Shown: positions 10,196 through 21,589 of the stretch, piece after piece
Layout: each line of letters opens with the position of its first letter
Position numbering within the stretch: the stretch's first letter is position 1
Assembly (NCBI RefSeq): GCF_027580225.2
Contig: NC_073348.2
Coordinates: 25,168,001 to 25,232,000 of the forward strand
From: Misgurnus anguillicaudatus
Taxonomy: Eukaryota; Chordata; Actinopteri; Cypriniformes; Cobitidae
Length of the DNA: 64,000 bases
Direction: 5' to 3'
The notes under the pieces: generated by a model
Told to the model about the DNA's origin: nothing
Databases searched by the model: none
Seen by the model: the letters and a program-made list of their open reading frames with translations, nothing else
Made by a program: the position numbers and the translations under genes

Positions 10196-12309
10196 TGCTT
10201 CAACTCCATATTTAAAATGTGAGTCCAACCCCCCATTGTTTGCTTGTCTCCCAGTGCCCCTTCTCAAAATAAATTCACTGCGCTGACCTTCCTGCCTCTC
10301 CCTGGTCAGCCCTGTTTCTAAATCTCATCTGACGGGAGTCTTCCCAGCGCCGTCACATCTCAGTAATTCTCACAGACATCTCAGCAGCCCCTCCACAGGG
10401 AAAACCAGCAGGCTGTTTTTATAGGGCTGCCAGTCCAAACAACAAAATACAAGTATTGACTCTTGCTCTCCTTTTCTCTTACTCTCTCTTTCTTTCTGTC
10501 TTTTTCTCTCTTGTGCTCTGTCACTCTGGCTTCGGTCTTCCCCTATAAACTCTCATCCCGGGATGACAGCCCATACATTGCATCTGCTGTCGTTTTACAC
10601 AATAAACCTGTACCTGACATAATATATACTTCTAGTTTAAAGTTTGGACCTACCTACTCATTTTATATTGTTATTATGACTTTTCATATGGTTGCCAGAT
10701 ATGTGTAACAAAACCAGATCAGTAGCCAATCAAAGTTAGCCTAGTGACCTTATCCCAAATACCAAAACTCAAAATAAACCACTCAGTGCCATACATAAAA
10801 TACTCATTCATACAGTCACTGTTATGCATTTCACTCGGAAAATTACTCTATAGTAGTAATCATAAACAAGTTTTTATAAATAAAATCACCATATCTTAAG
10901 ACTTCTTTACCTTAAAATCTTTACTTTAACCCACATATAAAACAAAGTCACAGAAACACATGAAAACTGTAAATTAACTTGCAGGCACAATTTATATTTG
11001 TCGACAAAATTAATGTCAAGCTTTTTGGTGCAAAAAAAATTGATTCTAAGTAAAGTAATGATGTCACGTTTTAATACAGCATATCAGTTAAAGTAGGCTA
11101 GCTAAACGTTAAAATCGCCTGACCATGCGTTCTGGATCCGTGCCAACACATCTTTCTGAAAACGATCCGCTAATAGTTTATATTAAATCAATTTCCCACA
11201 GGGCGATGGAGATTGCGACTATTATTTCTGCGGTAAATTATGTTAGCGATGCTGAACTAGCACTTAGCATCTCTTAATGGTAATTTGTATTCGATACACA
11301 TTAAGTGTCGGCCTCCGCAGGTTGCTCCGGCGCAGAACATCTCCCCAGCCGAACGCGGCTGCCAAACAACCGAGATGTAATGTTGTTACACGCGGCATCC
11401 ATCAAAGAGCACGTGCAGCATACACACAGACGCCTGACCTCAGACGTACCCCTGCATGGGGACGCGCCGAGACGGTGCATCCAGCAGCCGGAGACGACAG
11501 CAGGTGCTCCGGCTGATACCTTGCAAGGTTGAGACGTGCTGGCAGGGGAATTTACTGCACCATTGGCTATAGTGATGGGGTGTCGCAGTGGGATTTGGGT
11601 GTCATTCAAAGAACAGGCTTTGTTAGAGCCTTTCAGGATTGCCCTGAGAAGACAACCAAAACACTGCGCTTCACAGTCGCCTCGGGTCATAAAATCTGAC
11701 AGTACATTGGCCCATTAGGATCTGGAGATATTCCGCCCGTGTGTCTCTGCGGCTGTTGTTTCCCTCGAGACGGAGGATTCGGTGCATTAGGGACAAAAAT
11801 ATGACATGCTCCACAAGTTGTGAGACTCCTAAGAGTTTGCTTTTTAAAATCACATTTCATATATCGGGGGAGCTCAAAGTAATACTTAGTTTTTCAGGCC
11901 ACTGCGCTTTTCTGTGCGAACAAGGCTTAAATAACGTGTTTGATGTTTAGTCGCAGAGCTTTAGTGATGTCGGTGAAGTTTGTTAGCGCTGTAATCCCCA
12001 GTTAACTGTGTCTGTTTTTCCTACTGGGGATGCTTAGTTAACCACATAGTCGTGTGTTTGAAACACGAGGATGAGGTGAAGAGTTTAACTCTTATTAATA
12101 GAGCTGAGCTCGACAGAGAGCAGATGGATATTGTGCGCTCTCTGTATGCTAACACAGGATTACGCTGTAAATAAATTATGTTTGCCATCACATTCATTGC
12201 AAGCATGGTGTTCATTTTCCCACCTTAGAGTTAAGCTGTGGATTAATTCCTACAGGGCTATAACACACATGAGGTACATCATTCTTGTTATAGAATGCAG
12301 TATCCATTA
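10196..12309. other. Unique intronic sequence with G+C-rich patch
   Basis: A pyrimidine-rich run (TCTCTTTCTTTCTGTC) lies at 10470-10515. The patch 11290-11540 is much richer in G+C and CpG than its surroundings and carries overlapping frames on both strands (129 codons at 11690-11301) without recognisable motifs or splice sites. It might be a regulatory CpG patch or a captured exon; nothing in it supports either. Confidence 0.4.
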
Positions 12310-12840
12310 TATACAGTACTGTGCAAAAGTCTTAGACCACCATGCCAGAATTATTATACATATTTATTTTTTTGTACATATTTTCTGTATTTTCTGTTTG
12401 TATCGTAATAAAATAGATTGAAAAATAAACATGGATGGACATTAAAACTTCTACAACAACAAGTCTGGTGAAGGTGGTGGCCTAAGACTAGTAGTGTCTT
12501 AAGCCCGGAATACACTGCAGGATTTTTGCACTCCTTTAAAATCATTACGTTATCACACTGTGCGACATGGATCATTTAAACTCGTGTACGACAGGCGCGA
12601 AGACTGTACGACGATGATACAGAAGTTTCGGCGGCTGCGTCATACGTTAGGGAAACGTCAAAAGCATGCTCTCATGGTAAACAAATACCAGTACGCAGAT
12701 CGTAGCAGCAAGCAAACTGTGCGGTGATCATGCTGAATTTCTGACACTGTCAGAAAACTATCGTAGGCTATCTTTGGACGCAAGACCAGGAAAACGACAG
12801 TCTTTAAACCTCTCTCACTGTACGACACTGTCAGACCACC
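12310..12840. repeat. Two probable transposon fragments
   Basis: 12310-12490 opens with ACAGTACTGTGCAAAAGTCT and contains GGTGGTGGCCTAAGAC, an end pair common in teleost MITEs, with the right end truncated. 12495-12840 (AAGCCCGGAATACACTGCAG to TGTACGACACTGTCAG) has several TGTACGAC words and looks like a second interspersed element. Borders are uncertain. Confidence 0.4.
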
Positions 12841-13206
12841 GATGAAGAGCCAAGATCACAGAAATCGTGATGATTGTTTCACGATGGCAATCTTTTGTCT
12901 GGGACAGCCAATAACCGTGCAGTATGTATTTAAAGATTTTAAAAAGCTATATAATCTACAAACTACTATTTTAATAAAACAATCATTTTGGTCACATATT
13001 GACTTCAATGCTACACTATCAGAAAAAAATGTGAAAATATGAGGAGTTCAAATGCAAAAGGAGTTAAATGCCACCTCTGTCAAAAATGAGATATTGCTAT
13101 TAACCGAATGCTCTCAGCACATATTATACGTTTATTAAATTTGTTTTCTTCGATTTCGCTTAATCCCAGTCTCAGGCCATTCAGAAATACCAGTTTGTTG
13201 GCAGAA

Positions 13207-13632
13207 TCCCTCATTCGCCGCTATTGACGAGTTATCTCGTCAATTAAGAGAAAACATTTTCATTAAAAATGTTTATGCTTATTTGTAATACCACGATTAT
13301 CCACTAGATGGCCCAATATAAAGTAAATAAATTCCCAATTTATAAAAAATGAAGCAAAAAATGATTTATTAATGTTATATTTCCAAGTATGTTTTGATAA
13401 TCGTTCTGAATCTGATCTCTAACAACAATTTTTTTTTAAGAAAAATACCAATATTTAAAAGTTTATAAGCAAAGAAAAATATATAGATAGGATAAAATCT
13501 TTTTTTTTGAAAGCAGAGGGGCTGTTTTTTATTTGATATATTTTTAGAAGCAAATTTTGTGAAACTTTTGTGAAAATCACAAAAAAATGCTAGCGGGAAA
13601 CTTTAAAAAAAGGCTGGCGGGGAATGAGTTAA
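13207..13632. mobile_element. TTAA element family B, copy 3
   Basis: Contains CCGCTATTGACGAGTTATC, AATACCACGATTATCCACTA and, at the right end, GGCTGGCGGGGAATGAGTTAA with TTAA at 13629-13632. The left TTAA is lost: the copy starts with TCCCTCATTCGCCG. Two overlapping GCTGGCGGG/GCTAGCGGG repeats are near the right end. Confidence 0.75.
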
Positions 13633-13685
13633 TCTGAAGGCAATCTGAAAAAAATTGACGAAATTTTATTTTACAATAAAACAAA

Positions 13686-14053
13686 CCATAAATATTGGTA
13701 TCTCAAAGGTACATATTGGTACCAGATGTATAGACGGTTTCATCGGACGCACATGCGCTGACGCGATACACTGGATCCGAACTTTACTTTGGTTTTTTTA
13801 GTGGTCTGACTAGTTGCTAAACTGATCTCTTGAACAAATGCCTTGTCGAAAATTACAAATATTTTGGTTTCCTAGGAAATCTATGTGTTGTTTTTTTGCT
13901 TGTTATATAAATAGTTTACCGGAAGTTACCTGCGGACCACGACAGCTGCTTGTTTATGTTGTTACTGCTGAAACCGTCTATACATATCGGTACATAAGGG
14001 TATATATTAGGACCTTTTTAAAGGGTGATACCTCAGTGACAGGTGGGGTACAG
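13686..14053. mobile_element. GTACC-rich element, copy 2, split by an insertion
   Basis: The left part 13686-13730 has AAGGTACATATTGGTACC; the right part 13981-14053 continues CATATCGGTACATAAGGG and ends AGTGACAGGTGGGGTACA. Removing 13731-13980 and one TA restores a continuous sequence. Confidence 0.75.
13731..13980. mobile_element. 250-bp element with 12-bp perfect TIR, TA duplication
   Basis: Begins TAGACGGTTTCA and ends TGAAACCGTCTA, exact inverse of each other, and is flanked by TA on both sides inside a GTACC element. Internally a short frame starts MPCRKLQIFWFPRKS at 13838 but runs on into the host element. TA target use suggests a Tc1/mariner- or Harbinger-like mechanism, class not determined. 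Confidence 0.75.
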
Positions 14054-16338
14054 ATTTTGAATTTTTTTTAAACAATGTATTGTATTTAACAAAATATTAA
14101 ACATCATTTGTGTCTACTTGACTCATTTCTTTTAATAGGTAGATATTATTTAATGTCCTAAATTACAAGTTATTTTAAATATGCCTCTAAAGAAATTGTT
14201 ACTAAATGATCAAAATGTCAAAACACATTTGTTAAAAGGCTGTAGAGTTTAAAAGGGACTGTGTGATTCATGACCTGGCTGGTTCAACACGACACAAGAA
14301 AGTCTTTTTTGGGCCATGTATAATTAAAATATTTGCTGGACTGCTGCTTTGCATCCAAGCTGTCCACACAGGAGAATCAGACAGGTCAGCACAGATGGGC
14401 AGGAATACTTTGGCCTCCCATGAGCAGATGAAGTACATAAAACTTCTGCTGTGGTAGTTAAATTAGGATGCTGATGACCTGCTGTTTCTGATCACCCCAA
14501 AAACACATGCACGCCTTATTTTATTGGACACAGAAGGACGCCTTTACATACATCACCTGTCAACGGGCCTGTGAAGTCAGCATAATTAATTATAAATAAA
14601 CTAAATGGGAATTTTTAAGGAAGGGAAACATTATCCAATTACAGACATTTAATCCCAAGAGCGGATTTCATATTATTTTCTGCTAAGTTGTTATAAAATG
14701 GAGACTGCAATAAATTGAGCAGTAAAGTCATCCTTGTATTGCAACTTTTCTCAAAGTCTAAAAATGCCCAAACTAACTTGCTAGGACTATATTTGCCTTG
14801 GGGATTGAGAGACAGAGATTTCCCAGCAGTAAGCATCGCCTATATGGAGGCTGGTCTCTCGCCTGAGCTGTGTTCAGCTCAGAGTTAATGAGGCTCTGTC
14901 GGTAACCGTGTCTATTGCACAGCCATACACCACTGTCAGAAAGTCAAGGAGACAGGAAAGGAAGCTCTTATTGCCTTGACATTATGCTAATACAAATCCT
15001 TATTACCCAAACCTGTGATACATTCGAAACTCTATAAGGCCGAGTTAGCAGTCTTGAGGTACGGTGCGAGCCGCACTATCCATTTAGCTGACTGTTACAA
15101 AAGAAAAGCGATGGAGAAAGAAAGTTTTTCTCCTTGTCTTTCGTCCTTCAAACGTTGATGTGAAGCAGGTGGGGGGCTGCTATAAAATGGCCCTTTAATT
15201 CTTTTCATTTATCTTTCTTTTCCAGTCCTGCCGGAGAACAGGTCCGGCTGTTTTACAGCCCTGGGTGAGAGCAGAGCTTATTTGGCACGCCGGGAGATTT
15301 ATAACAAGACTAATGCTGGTGAATTCCACAAAGACGACGTCTTTTTAAAACCACCATAAAGCAGAAAATATATGCGTTGAAATCACGCTTTTGCTATAAA
15401 AATACACCAGTTGGCGAAATGCAGCAAGAAGGTCCAGATTCTCTAAAGTTTCCAAACTTTCCAACTCAACTCAAGCACAGCAAATTTTTAATGCATCAAA
15501 GGCTTGACTAATAGATTTCTGAGCAGGAGAAGCTGGTGCACGGGGAGATTGATACAGTTGAATAATATATTAGCTTTCTGAAGAGTTTCATATTCAGACG
15601 GACCGCTTCGCGATTGCATTTGAGCACCGGCTTGACCGCACCTTTTGCTGGTCATCCATAACTCAAATTCCAATGGTTCAGTTGTGAGATATATACCATG
15701 AAATATTTCAATAAATCTGGCATGACTCACATAGGGGGCAAACTTATCAAGGCACATAACGGACAAACCCCTATCTCCAGATGCATCCAAGAGTCCTTGT
15801 CTGACAGTGAAGGTCACAGCATTGGGATGCAGAATACACTCCCATCACAAACAATGAAACATTTAGTCAAGTTAAGCTTATTGTGGTTTGTTTCATAAGA
15901 ATTTAGATTACAAGGCAAGGTAGATGAGAAAAAAACAAGAGTAAAGAGAAGACTAGCAGCTTGTTTGAAAAAATTAAATCAGTGTAGTTTGGTTGCTTTG
16001 GCCTGGATGCTCCTCAGACTTCTTCTGGAAAGGATTAGGTCAGATAAATCCCTTGTGATGCTGTGGGCCTTTCTTTACAATTTTTGTGTAAGGCCCAAAT
16101 CTTTAGTCGCTACACCTCTTTCTTTTCCTTTATTCTTTACACCATCCCAGCATCTATTGCTATATTCATGTAGTTAATCTATACACAGGTTGGGGGAGAG
16201 ACATTTTGGTATCTCCAATTCACCTAACTTGTATGGCTGTGGAAGGGCTTTGAATCGGGGACCTCCTTGCTGTAAAGTATTGTTTATACTCGCTGCGTGA
16301 GTGCATGAATGCGTTGAGACCTCATTTCCAACCCATTT
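14054..16338. other. Unique intronic sequence
   Basis: No clear transposon ends. 14560-15110 is a long stretch free of recognisable repeats with TTAATTATAAATAA and is a candidate conserved non-coding region. 16190-16275 (GAGAGACATTTTGGTATCTC, CCAATTCACCTAACTTG, TTTGAATCGGGGACC) faintly resembles the tail of an old fish retroposon. The 109-codon frame at 15817-15488 has no motif. Confidence 0.4.
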
Positions 16339-16722
16339 GCGACGATTGGCAGAATCATGCCGCTTCTGGACGGTAACTACTCAATTTTTGTTCCAAATTT
16401 TTTACCATTGTCGCTTGGGGTTGGGGTTAGAACGACTTTCTGTTACATAAAATCCTAACCCAAACCCAACTCTAACCCTAACCCCAAGCGACAATGGTTT
16501 AAAAATCAAAAGACAAAAAGTATTAACCAATACAGACATCCTAACCCAAACCCGAACTCTAACCCCAAGCAACAGTGGCTTAAAAATCAGAAGACAAAAA
16601 GTATAAACAAACTGACATCCAAACTCTAAGTCTAACCCCAACCCCAAGCGACAATGGTTTAAAAATTGGAAAAAAATTGAGTAGTTACTGTCCAGAAGCG
16701 GCATGATCCTGCCGATCCTCGC
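16339..16722. mobile_element. Foldback element with TTAGGG-like core
   Basis: The arms of about 50 bp are inverse: GCGACGATTGGCAGAATCAT at the left and ATGATCCTGCCGATCCTCGC at the right, continuing through GCCGCTTCTGGAC and AACTACTCAATTTTT. The centre holds three tandem modules of about 65-85 bp (16449, 16535 and 16615), each with CTAACCCAAACCC- or CTAACCCC-type sequence followed by CAAGCGACAATGGTTTAAAA. The same core occurs in the element at 20068-20546, which has different arms. The 167-codon frame on the minus strand (16905-16402) comes from the repeated core and is not a gene. Confidence 0.75.
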
Positions 16723-17039
16723 ATAACGTGACGACATCACCTTCCGGGATTCCCTTTCGTCTATATCCGACGCTGAGGGATTAGCATGAAAAGCGTGAAA
16801 GTGTGTGCAGCAATTTTTGTAACTGCCCGCATCCGAAAATGACCGACCTCGAGGCAATTCTGTCCGAGCATACAAGCCTGTGACGTGTCTCTCTGATTGA
16901 TCCATCTAAAGCAATGCATATAATATATGTATAAGACACTCTTAGCCTACGTTTACACGCAAACGATCTGAGGAGAAAACGCGAAAGTGGCGTTGCATTA
17001 TCACTTTTTATTCGGCGTTTATACGAGCATTTTGTTTAT

Positions 17040-17125
17040 TTAAAGAAGGTCGTTTTTCTGGAAGGCATTAAACTAAAACTGGGTGGCAACTTAAAAAAAA
17101 AAAACGCTGATGGCGAAAAAGTTAA
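17040..17125. mobile_element. TTAA element family B, right-end fragment
   Basis: CTGGAAGGCATTAAACTAAA, GGTGGCAACTT, an A run and CTGATGGCGAAAAAGTTAA match the right end of copy 1 (3855-3942). The left part is absent; the preceding 16723-17039 shows no family B sequence. Confidence 0.6.
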
Positions 17126-17423
17126 GCATGCTTCCAAGCATATTTGATCACTTAAACAGTTATACGATATAAATGTTAATGTATAAATTAGATGAATGTT
17201 GATTTATGAAAATAAACACCACAGTCTTTAAACATATTTTCATTTTGCTGCATCTGTGTTGCTTGGGAACTGCGCTCTTGCAGCCACACTTGATTCTGAG
17301 GAACTACTTTGTTTGGTGGAAGAGTAATATTTGTACTAATAGCAATATATGTACATTCATTCATAGCAACTTATTTGTGTTTTATTTTATGAAATCCTGC
17401 TATGCATATGAAGTAACCGTTTT

Positions 17424-17580
17424 ATAAAAGCAATAAGCCCCGCGAAGCAGTGGTTTTACAGTGCATTTTATAACAGCTAGGGGGGTTTTAGGCACTCCAC
17501 TTTGCGTCGTGCCTAATAACACCCTTTAGCTGTTATAAAATGCACTGGTAACCCACTGCTTCTTGTGGCTTATTGCTTTA
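17424..17580. repeat. Near-perfect palindrome, about 157 bp
   Basis: The left arm ATAAAAGCAATAAGCCCCGC, AGCAGTGGTTTTACAGTGCA, TTTTATAACAGCTA is matched by right-arm TAGCTGTTATAAAATGCACT, GGTAACCCACTGCTTC, GGCTTATTGCTTTA. Arms about 70 bp with a centre of about 20 bp. A foldback MITE rather than a functional hairpin is most likely. Confidence 0.75.
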
Positions 17581-19428
17581 ATCTTTTACATATGATTTAA
17601 AATAATTGGCTTATATTTGTATTGAATGTACCACTGAATGAGGAATAAAACACAAACCTTGAGATTTCTGTATTAATGTTTAGTAAAAACGTCAATCAAA
17701 TGATAATGTTTAATAAAGAGATATTTTAGAGATTGTTGTTTTATTTATGTATTTACACAGTATGGTATCACCGTACAGCTCTGGGGGTCCCAGTGCAAAA
17801 ATATAGTGGTGTATTTGAAATCCTTTTGTGAATTCCCAACACCTGAGGTCTGTCATGTTAAAACAGAAATTAAGTCAATGATCAGCATTATGACAATGTC
17901 ACCTGTCCAGCCAAGTAGGCCTGTTAACTAATGCAAAGAAATTCACTATTGTAAAGAAAGATGCAAAAAGAGTTCTTTGCAATGATGCAGAGACAATAGG
18001 TGGTCTAGTGCTAAAACTGTGTTTAGGAAAACAGAGCATTTTCATCTGATCACGCATGTAGAAAACTGAGAAATTACATGCCACTCAAAGAGACTACACT
18101 TACAGCAACCGAGCAATTGTTTTAAAAATAAAAAAGTAACACTACAAATGCATAGCAAACAGAGACAGAGAAAGAAAGAGAGAGAGCTGATTCACTCAAA
18201 ATTCATGACTCGCCCATGAAGTGCTCGCAGGAATTTGTGTAAACAAATCACACTGATAGCACACATCTCCCATACACACAACAAGTATTAAACATGCGCT
18301 ATAAAGGCTAATATCTCAAGCAATTTCAATACATTATTCATAAAAACGTTTAACCCGTGGAAAATTATTCATAAAAAAGGTTAAACCTTTCAGAGGAAAA
18401 ATTCTAATAAAAATGCACAGAGATGGTTCTTAAACATACACAGCCGTTCTGCTGTTCAATGCTTTCTTCCACTTAAGAAGAAAAGATTTGATGCATCGGG
18501 ATATAGTACACGGATGGCAATTATCTATAATCCACAGACAGCGTTTTATGTTTTGAACATTTGTGCTATTTCAGTCTGTGCATTTTGTCAAAACTGATGT
18601 TTATTGTGTGCTTAAAGCATCATAACATTACTCACAAACAGAAGGTATACTGCAGAAGAACATGAAAAAAGCAGCATGCTAGAAAGCAACGCGCAAAAAA
18701 ATCTACAAAAACAGGTTGTATAATTCTCATGAGGATGAAGCAACTGTGCATATGCAATTATTTGTATAATCCATATTTTATGCGCTTTGATAGGAAAAGG
18801 AACATGCACGGAAGCGTCTCTGCATCATCCAGAACAACTTCTCAGCCATAGTTGCCATGGACACAGGTAGACATCACAGCCTTATGGGTAATTAGTCAGA
18901 TAGGTAGAATACAGAGCCTGCGAGCGAGGCTGCCCGTGGGATTCCGGTCTTATGATCTGCTACCCCTGACTGAGAAGGAAAGGCAAACAATGTCCCACTC
19001 TTTCATTTTTCCTCTCGGTTTTCTTCACCTCTCTCGCGCAGCTTTGAAGGTCAGTCACGCTTGGATGACCCAGAAAACAGGTCTATTCATCAGGTCACTG
19101 TAACATGGGCCAGAGTAGGTCAGACTTGTAATAGCCTATAATTCTTCTTACTACATTCAAAAGGCCACAGTTGAATACACTATGAAAATAAACGACCTAC
19201 AGAACCTCGAGCAAACAAATTCATGCCTTTTCGGGGGAACAGGAAATGCATTCAATTGTAATGAAGGTATTTGTGCACAAAGGTAAATAGCGAAAATGGG
19301 TCATGATTAAGCAGTTTGTATCTGACTTGTAGTACACTTATTACTTTGGTTACATGGGTTTAATTATCTCTTTGAAAAAATACCAGCAAGAACCTTTAAA
19401 GGTGCCAAATAATGCATTGATACAATAT
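17581..19428. other. Unique intronic sequence
   Basis: No repeat ends recognised. A GA-rich run is at 18160-18187. Two short similar words, AATTATTCATAAAAA at 18360 and ACATTATTCATAAAAACG near 18330, form a small local duplication. Confidence 0.4.
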
Positions 19429-19931
19429 GTGACCTTGGACCACCAAACCAGCTATTTAGATTTATACATGAAAGAACAAATAAATAGCTTTCCATTAATG
19501 TATTTGTTAGGATAGGACTATATGTCAATATAACAATACTGGGACAATCTTATTTAAAGTCCATGTTCAGGTCCAAATGAAGTCCTTTTAACACATATTA
19601 GTAATGCAAAGATTTGTTTTAGCACTTTTTATTGGCTTACCGATGTAATGCTGTTGTTGGCTAAATGAGGGAAGTTGTAAGCTTTTACATAAAAACTGTA
19701 CTTGAATGTGAAATCCTTAGAACAGGTAGCAATGCAATGTTTGTAGGTGAGTTTCTGGCCAAGTTTGATTACAATTATTTGATTACAAAATATTTTCATG
19801 TAACATGATCTGTACATAATATACTAATGATTCGTGGTATAAAAGAAAAGTCGATCATTTTGACCCATTCAATGTATTTTTGCCTTTTCTATATATATAC
19901 GTAAGACTTACAACTGGTTTGTGGTCCACTG
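19429..19931. mobile_element. GGACCA/TGGTCC-ended element, second copy
   Basis: Starts TGTGACCTTGGACCACCAAA and ends ACAACTGGTTTGTGGTCCA, inverse ends of 14-16 bp. TTAGGATAGGACTATATGTC and GTCCAAATGAAGTCC correspond to positions in the 2991-4168 copy, so the two are one family. Uninterrupted here. Confidence 0.65.
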
Positions 19932-20067
19932 TATGTTAAATTGTTTTCTGATATCTACATAAAAGGTATGCGGCTTTATTAAGTGCAAAAATGACCCAGA
20001 AATGGTTTTACATGTCCATTTACAACGCTAGGATTTGTCTCTAGAATTAAATAGTCTATTATTACCA

Positions 20068-20546
20068 ACATGATCTCACAAAGTTCCGTGGGATAGTCAC
20101 AGAATTTTTTGCTCATTTTTCCGTGGCATTCCCACGGATCTCCGCACACCTCCATGGCCCTGCCACGGACTTGCTTTTCCGTGGCATTCTCACGGATTGG
20201 TTACTCAACTGCTTTTTCCTATTTTCAAACCATTGTCGCTTCGGTTTAGGGTTAGATTTGGTGCTTGCATTACTTTGTCACTTTAAGTATTGGTTTATAA
20301 AAAAATTTCTGATGTATTCTTTAATATTTTCTAAACTTTAATCAATTGTCACCTGGTTTTGGGGTTAGAGTTGGGTTTGGGTAGGGATGTCATTTTATGT
20401 ATATCTAACCCTAAACTGAAGCGAAAATGGTAAGGAAATAGGACAAAACAGTTGAGTAACCAATCCGTGAGAATGCCACGGAAAAGAAAGTCCGTGGCAG
20501 GGCCACAGAAATATGCGGACTATGCCACGGAAATTCGTGAGATCAG
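20068..20546. mobile_element. Foldback element, CCGTGG-rich arms, shared G-rich core
   Basis: The arms of about 130-140 bp are inverse: ATGATCTCACAAAGTTCCGT at the left and AAATTCGTGAGATCAGG at the right, then TTTTCCGTGGCATTCTCACG / CGTGAGAATGCCACGGAAAA and GGTTACTCAACTG / CAGTTGAGTAACC. The core has ACCATTGTCGCTTCGGTTTA and GGGGTTAGAGTTGGGTTTGG, matching (in part inverted) the core of 16339-16722. Confidence 0.8.
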
Positions 20547-20774
20547 GTTGATTATTACCTTATTTAAAAGGCTCATGAATAATAATGGTGAGCTCTGCTC
20601 TGATTGGCTGTTTCTCAGAGCGGCTCATTTAAGTAGCTCTGTGTTTTTGTGTTGGAGCCCGTATCAGATGAAGATACAGATTTTGAGGAATAATAAAATA
20701 TTTAAAGGCTGTTAATGGACTTTTCTGAGTGGGAATTTTCAGTGTATTTTCAGTATAGACCTGCAAATCATAAC
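20547..20774. other. Short intervening sequence
   Basis: Includes GGCTGTTTCTCAGAGCGG and poly-pyrimidine-poor unique sequence. Nothing recognised. Confidence 0.35.
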
Positions 20775-21589
20775 TGGGTGATTCTCGTGAAATTAGACTT
20801 ATGAAGTGTCATGAAACATTTTGTTAAAAAAAGTAAATGCAAAGTAAGAGTATCAAAATAAGAAGCATACAGTTACAAACATCTCTTCATGTACTATTTT
20901 GAACATGATTTCAAATTACATCATACAAACCAATTTTTTTTTTTTTCAAATTTAGGGGGAAAATTTTCATTACCGCAACGTGTCCATGACTGGATTTGGG
21001 TTATTTGACATGGAAATATTTATAATTAAAAAATCAAAAAAAAAAAAAAAAAAAAAAGCTTCAGTGCATGTTATACTATAAACATTTACAGTAAAGAAAC
21101 ATGTGGTATTTAGTGCTCAATGGTAAATAAAGGGACAATAATAAGTAATATAAATGTGTCCAAGACCAATTTTCTCATCCTCCGCAACAATTTTCAATCA
21201 TTGTTTAAGCCCTCAAGGAACTAACATATAAAAAAAATAGTTGGAAGGGACATAATTGACTGTGACACTCAAGATGGCTACCAGGTAAGCAGTTCTTAAT
21301 TTTTCTCTTCAGATAAAGTTGAAATTTTGTTTGTCAACTTTTTAGTTCTCATTACCGAAACATGAGTTTCTAAATGCATATATTTAATAAAATATCGTGT
21401 TGCGGTAATGATAATTTTTGATGATGATAATCTAAACATGTAAATAATTCTATAGCAAGTATTTGTTAAATCCTCTAAAAAATAATGGTTATAGTCAGTT
21501 CTTATATGTGCAAAAAATTGGCTTCAAGGGCTTTTTAAAAATTCTGATGCTGGACACATTTTAAATCTGGATTTCGTGAGAATCACCCA
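20775..21589. mobile_element. 815-bp element with TGGGTGATTCTC ends
   Basis: The terminal inverted repeats are TGGGTGATTCTCGTGAAATT and GATTTCGTGAGAATCACCCA, one mismatch in about 20. It holds an A run of more than 20 at 21035-21057 and paired CATTACCG words (20968, 21353, and inverse at 21412). Non-autonomous DNA element of unresolved superfamily. Confidence 0.75.

Noticed and set aside
11301..11690. 129-codon minus-strand frame
   Set aside because: Lies in a CpG-rich patch where stops are rare in all frames; overlapping plus-strand frames of similar length show it is not specific.
16427..16640. Interstitial telomere sequence from CTAACCC/GGGTTAG words
   Set aside because: Only short imperfect runs embedded in a repeated transposon core; the arms define an element rather than a fusion point.
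16402..16905. Longest open frame of the window, 167 codons, minus strand
   Set aside because: It crosses the foldback element; the repeated LGVRVRVxxG and LLIFKPL segments come from the tandem core, and there is no domain or splice context.
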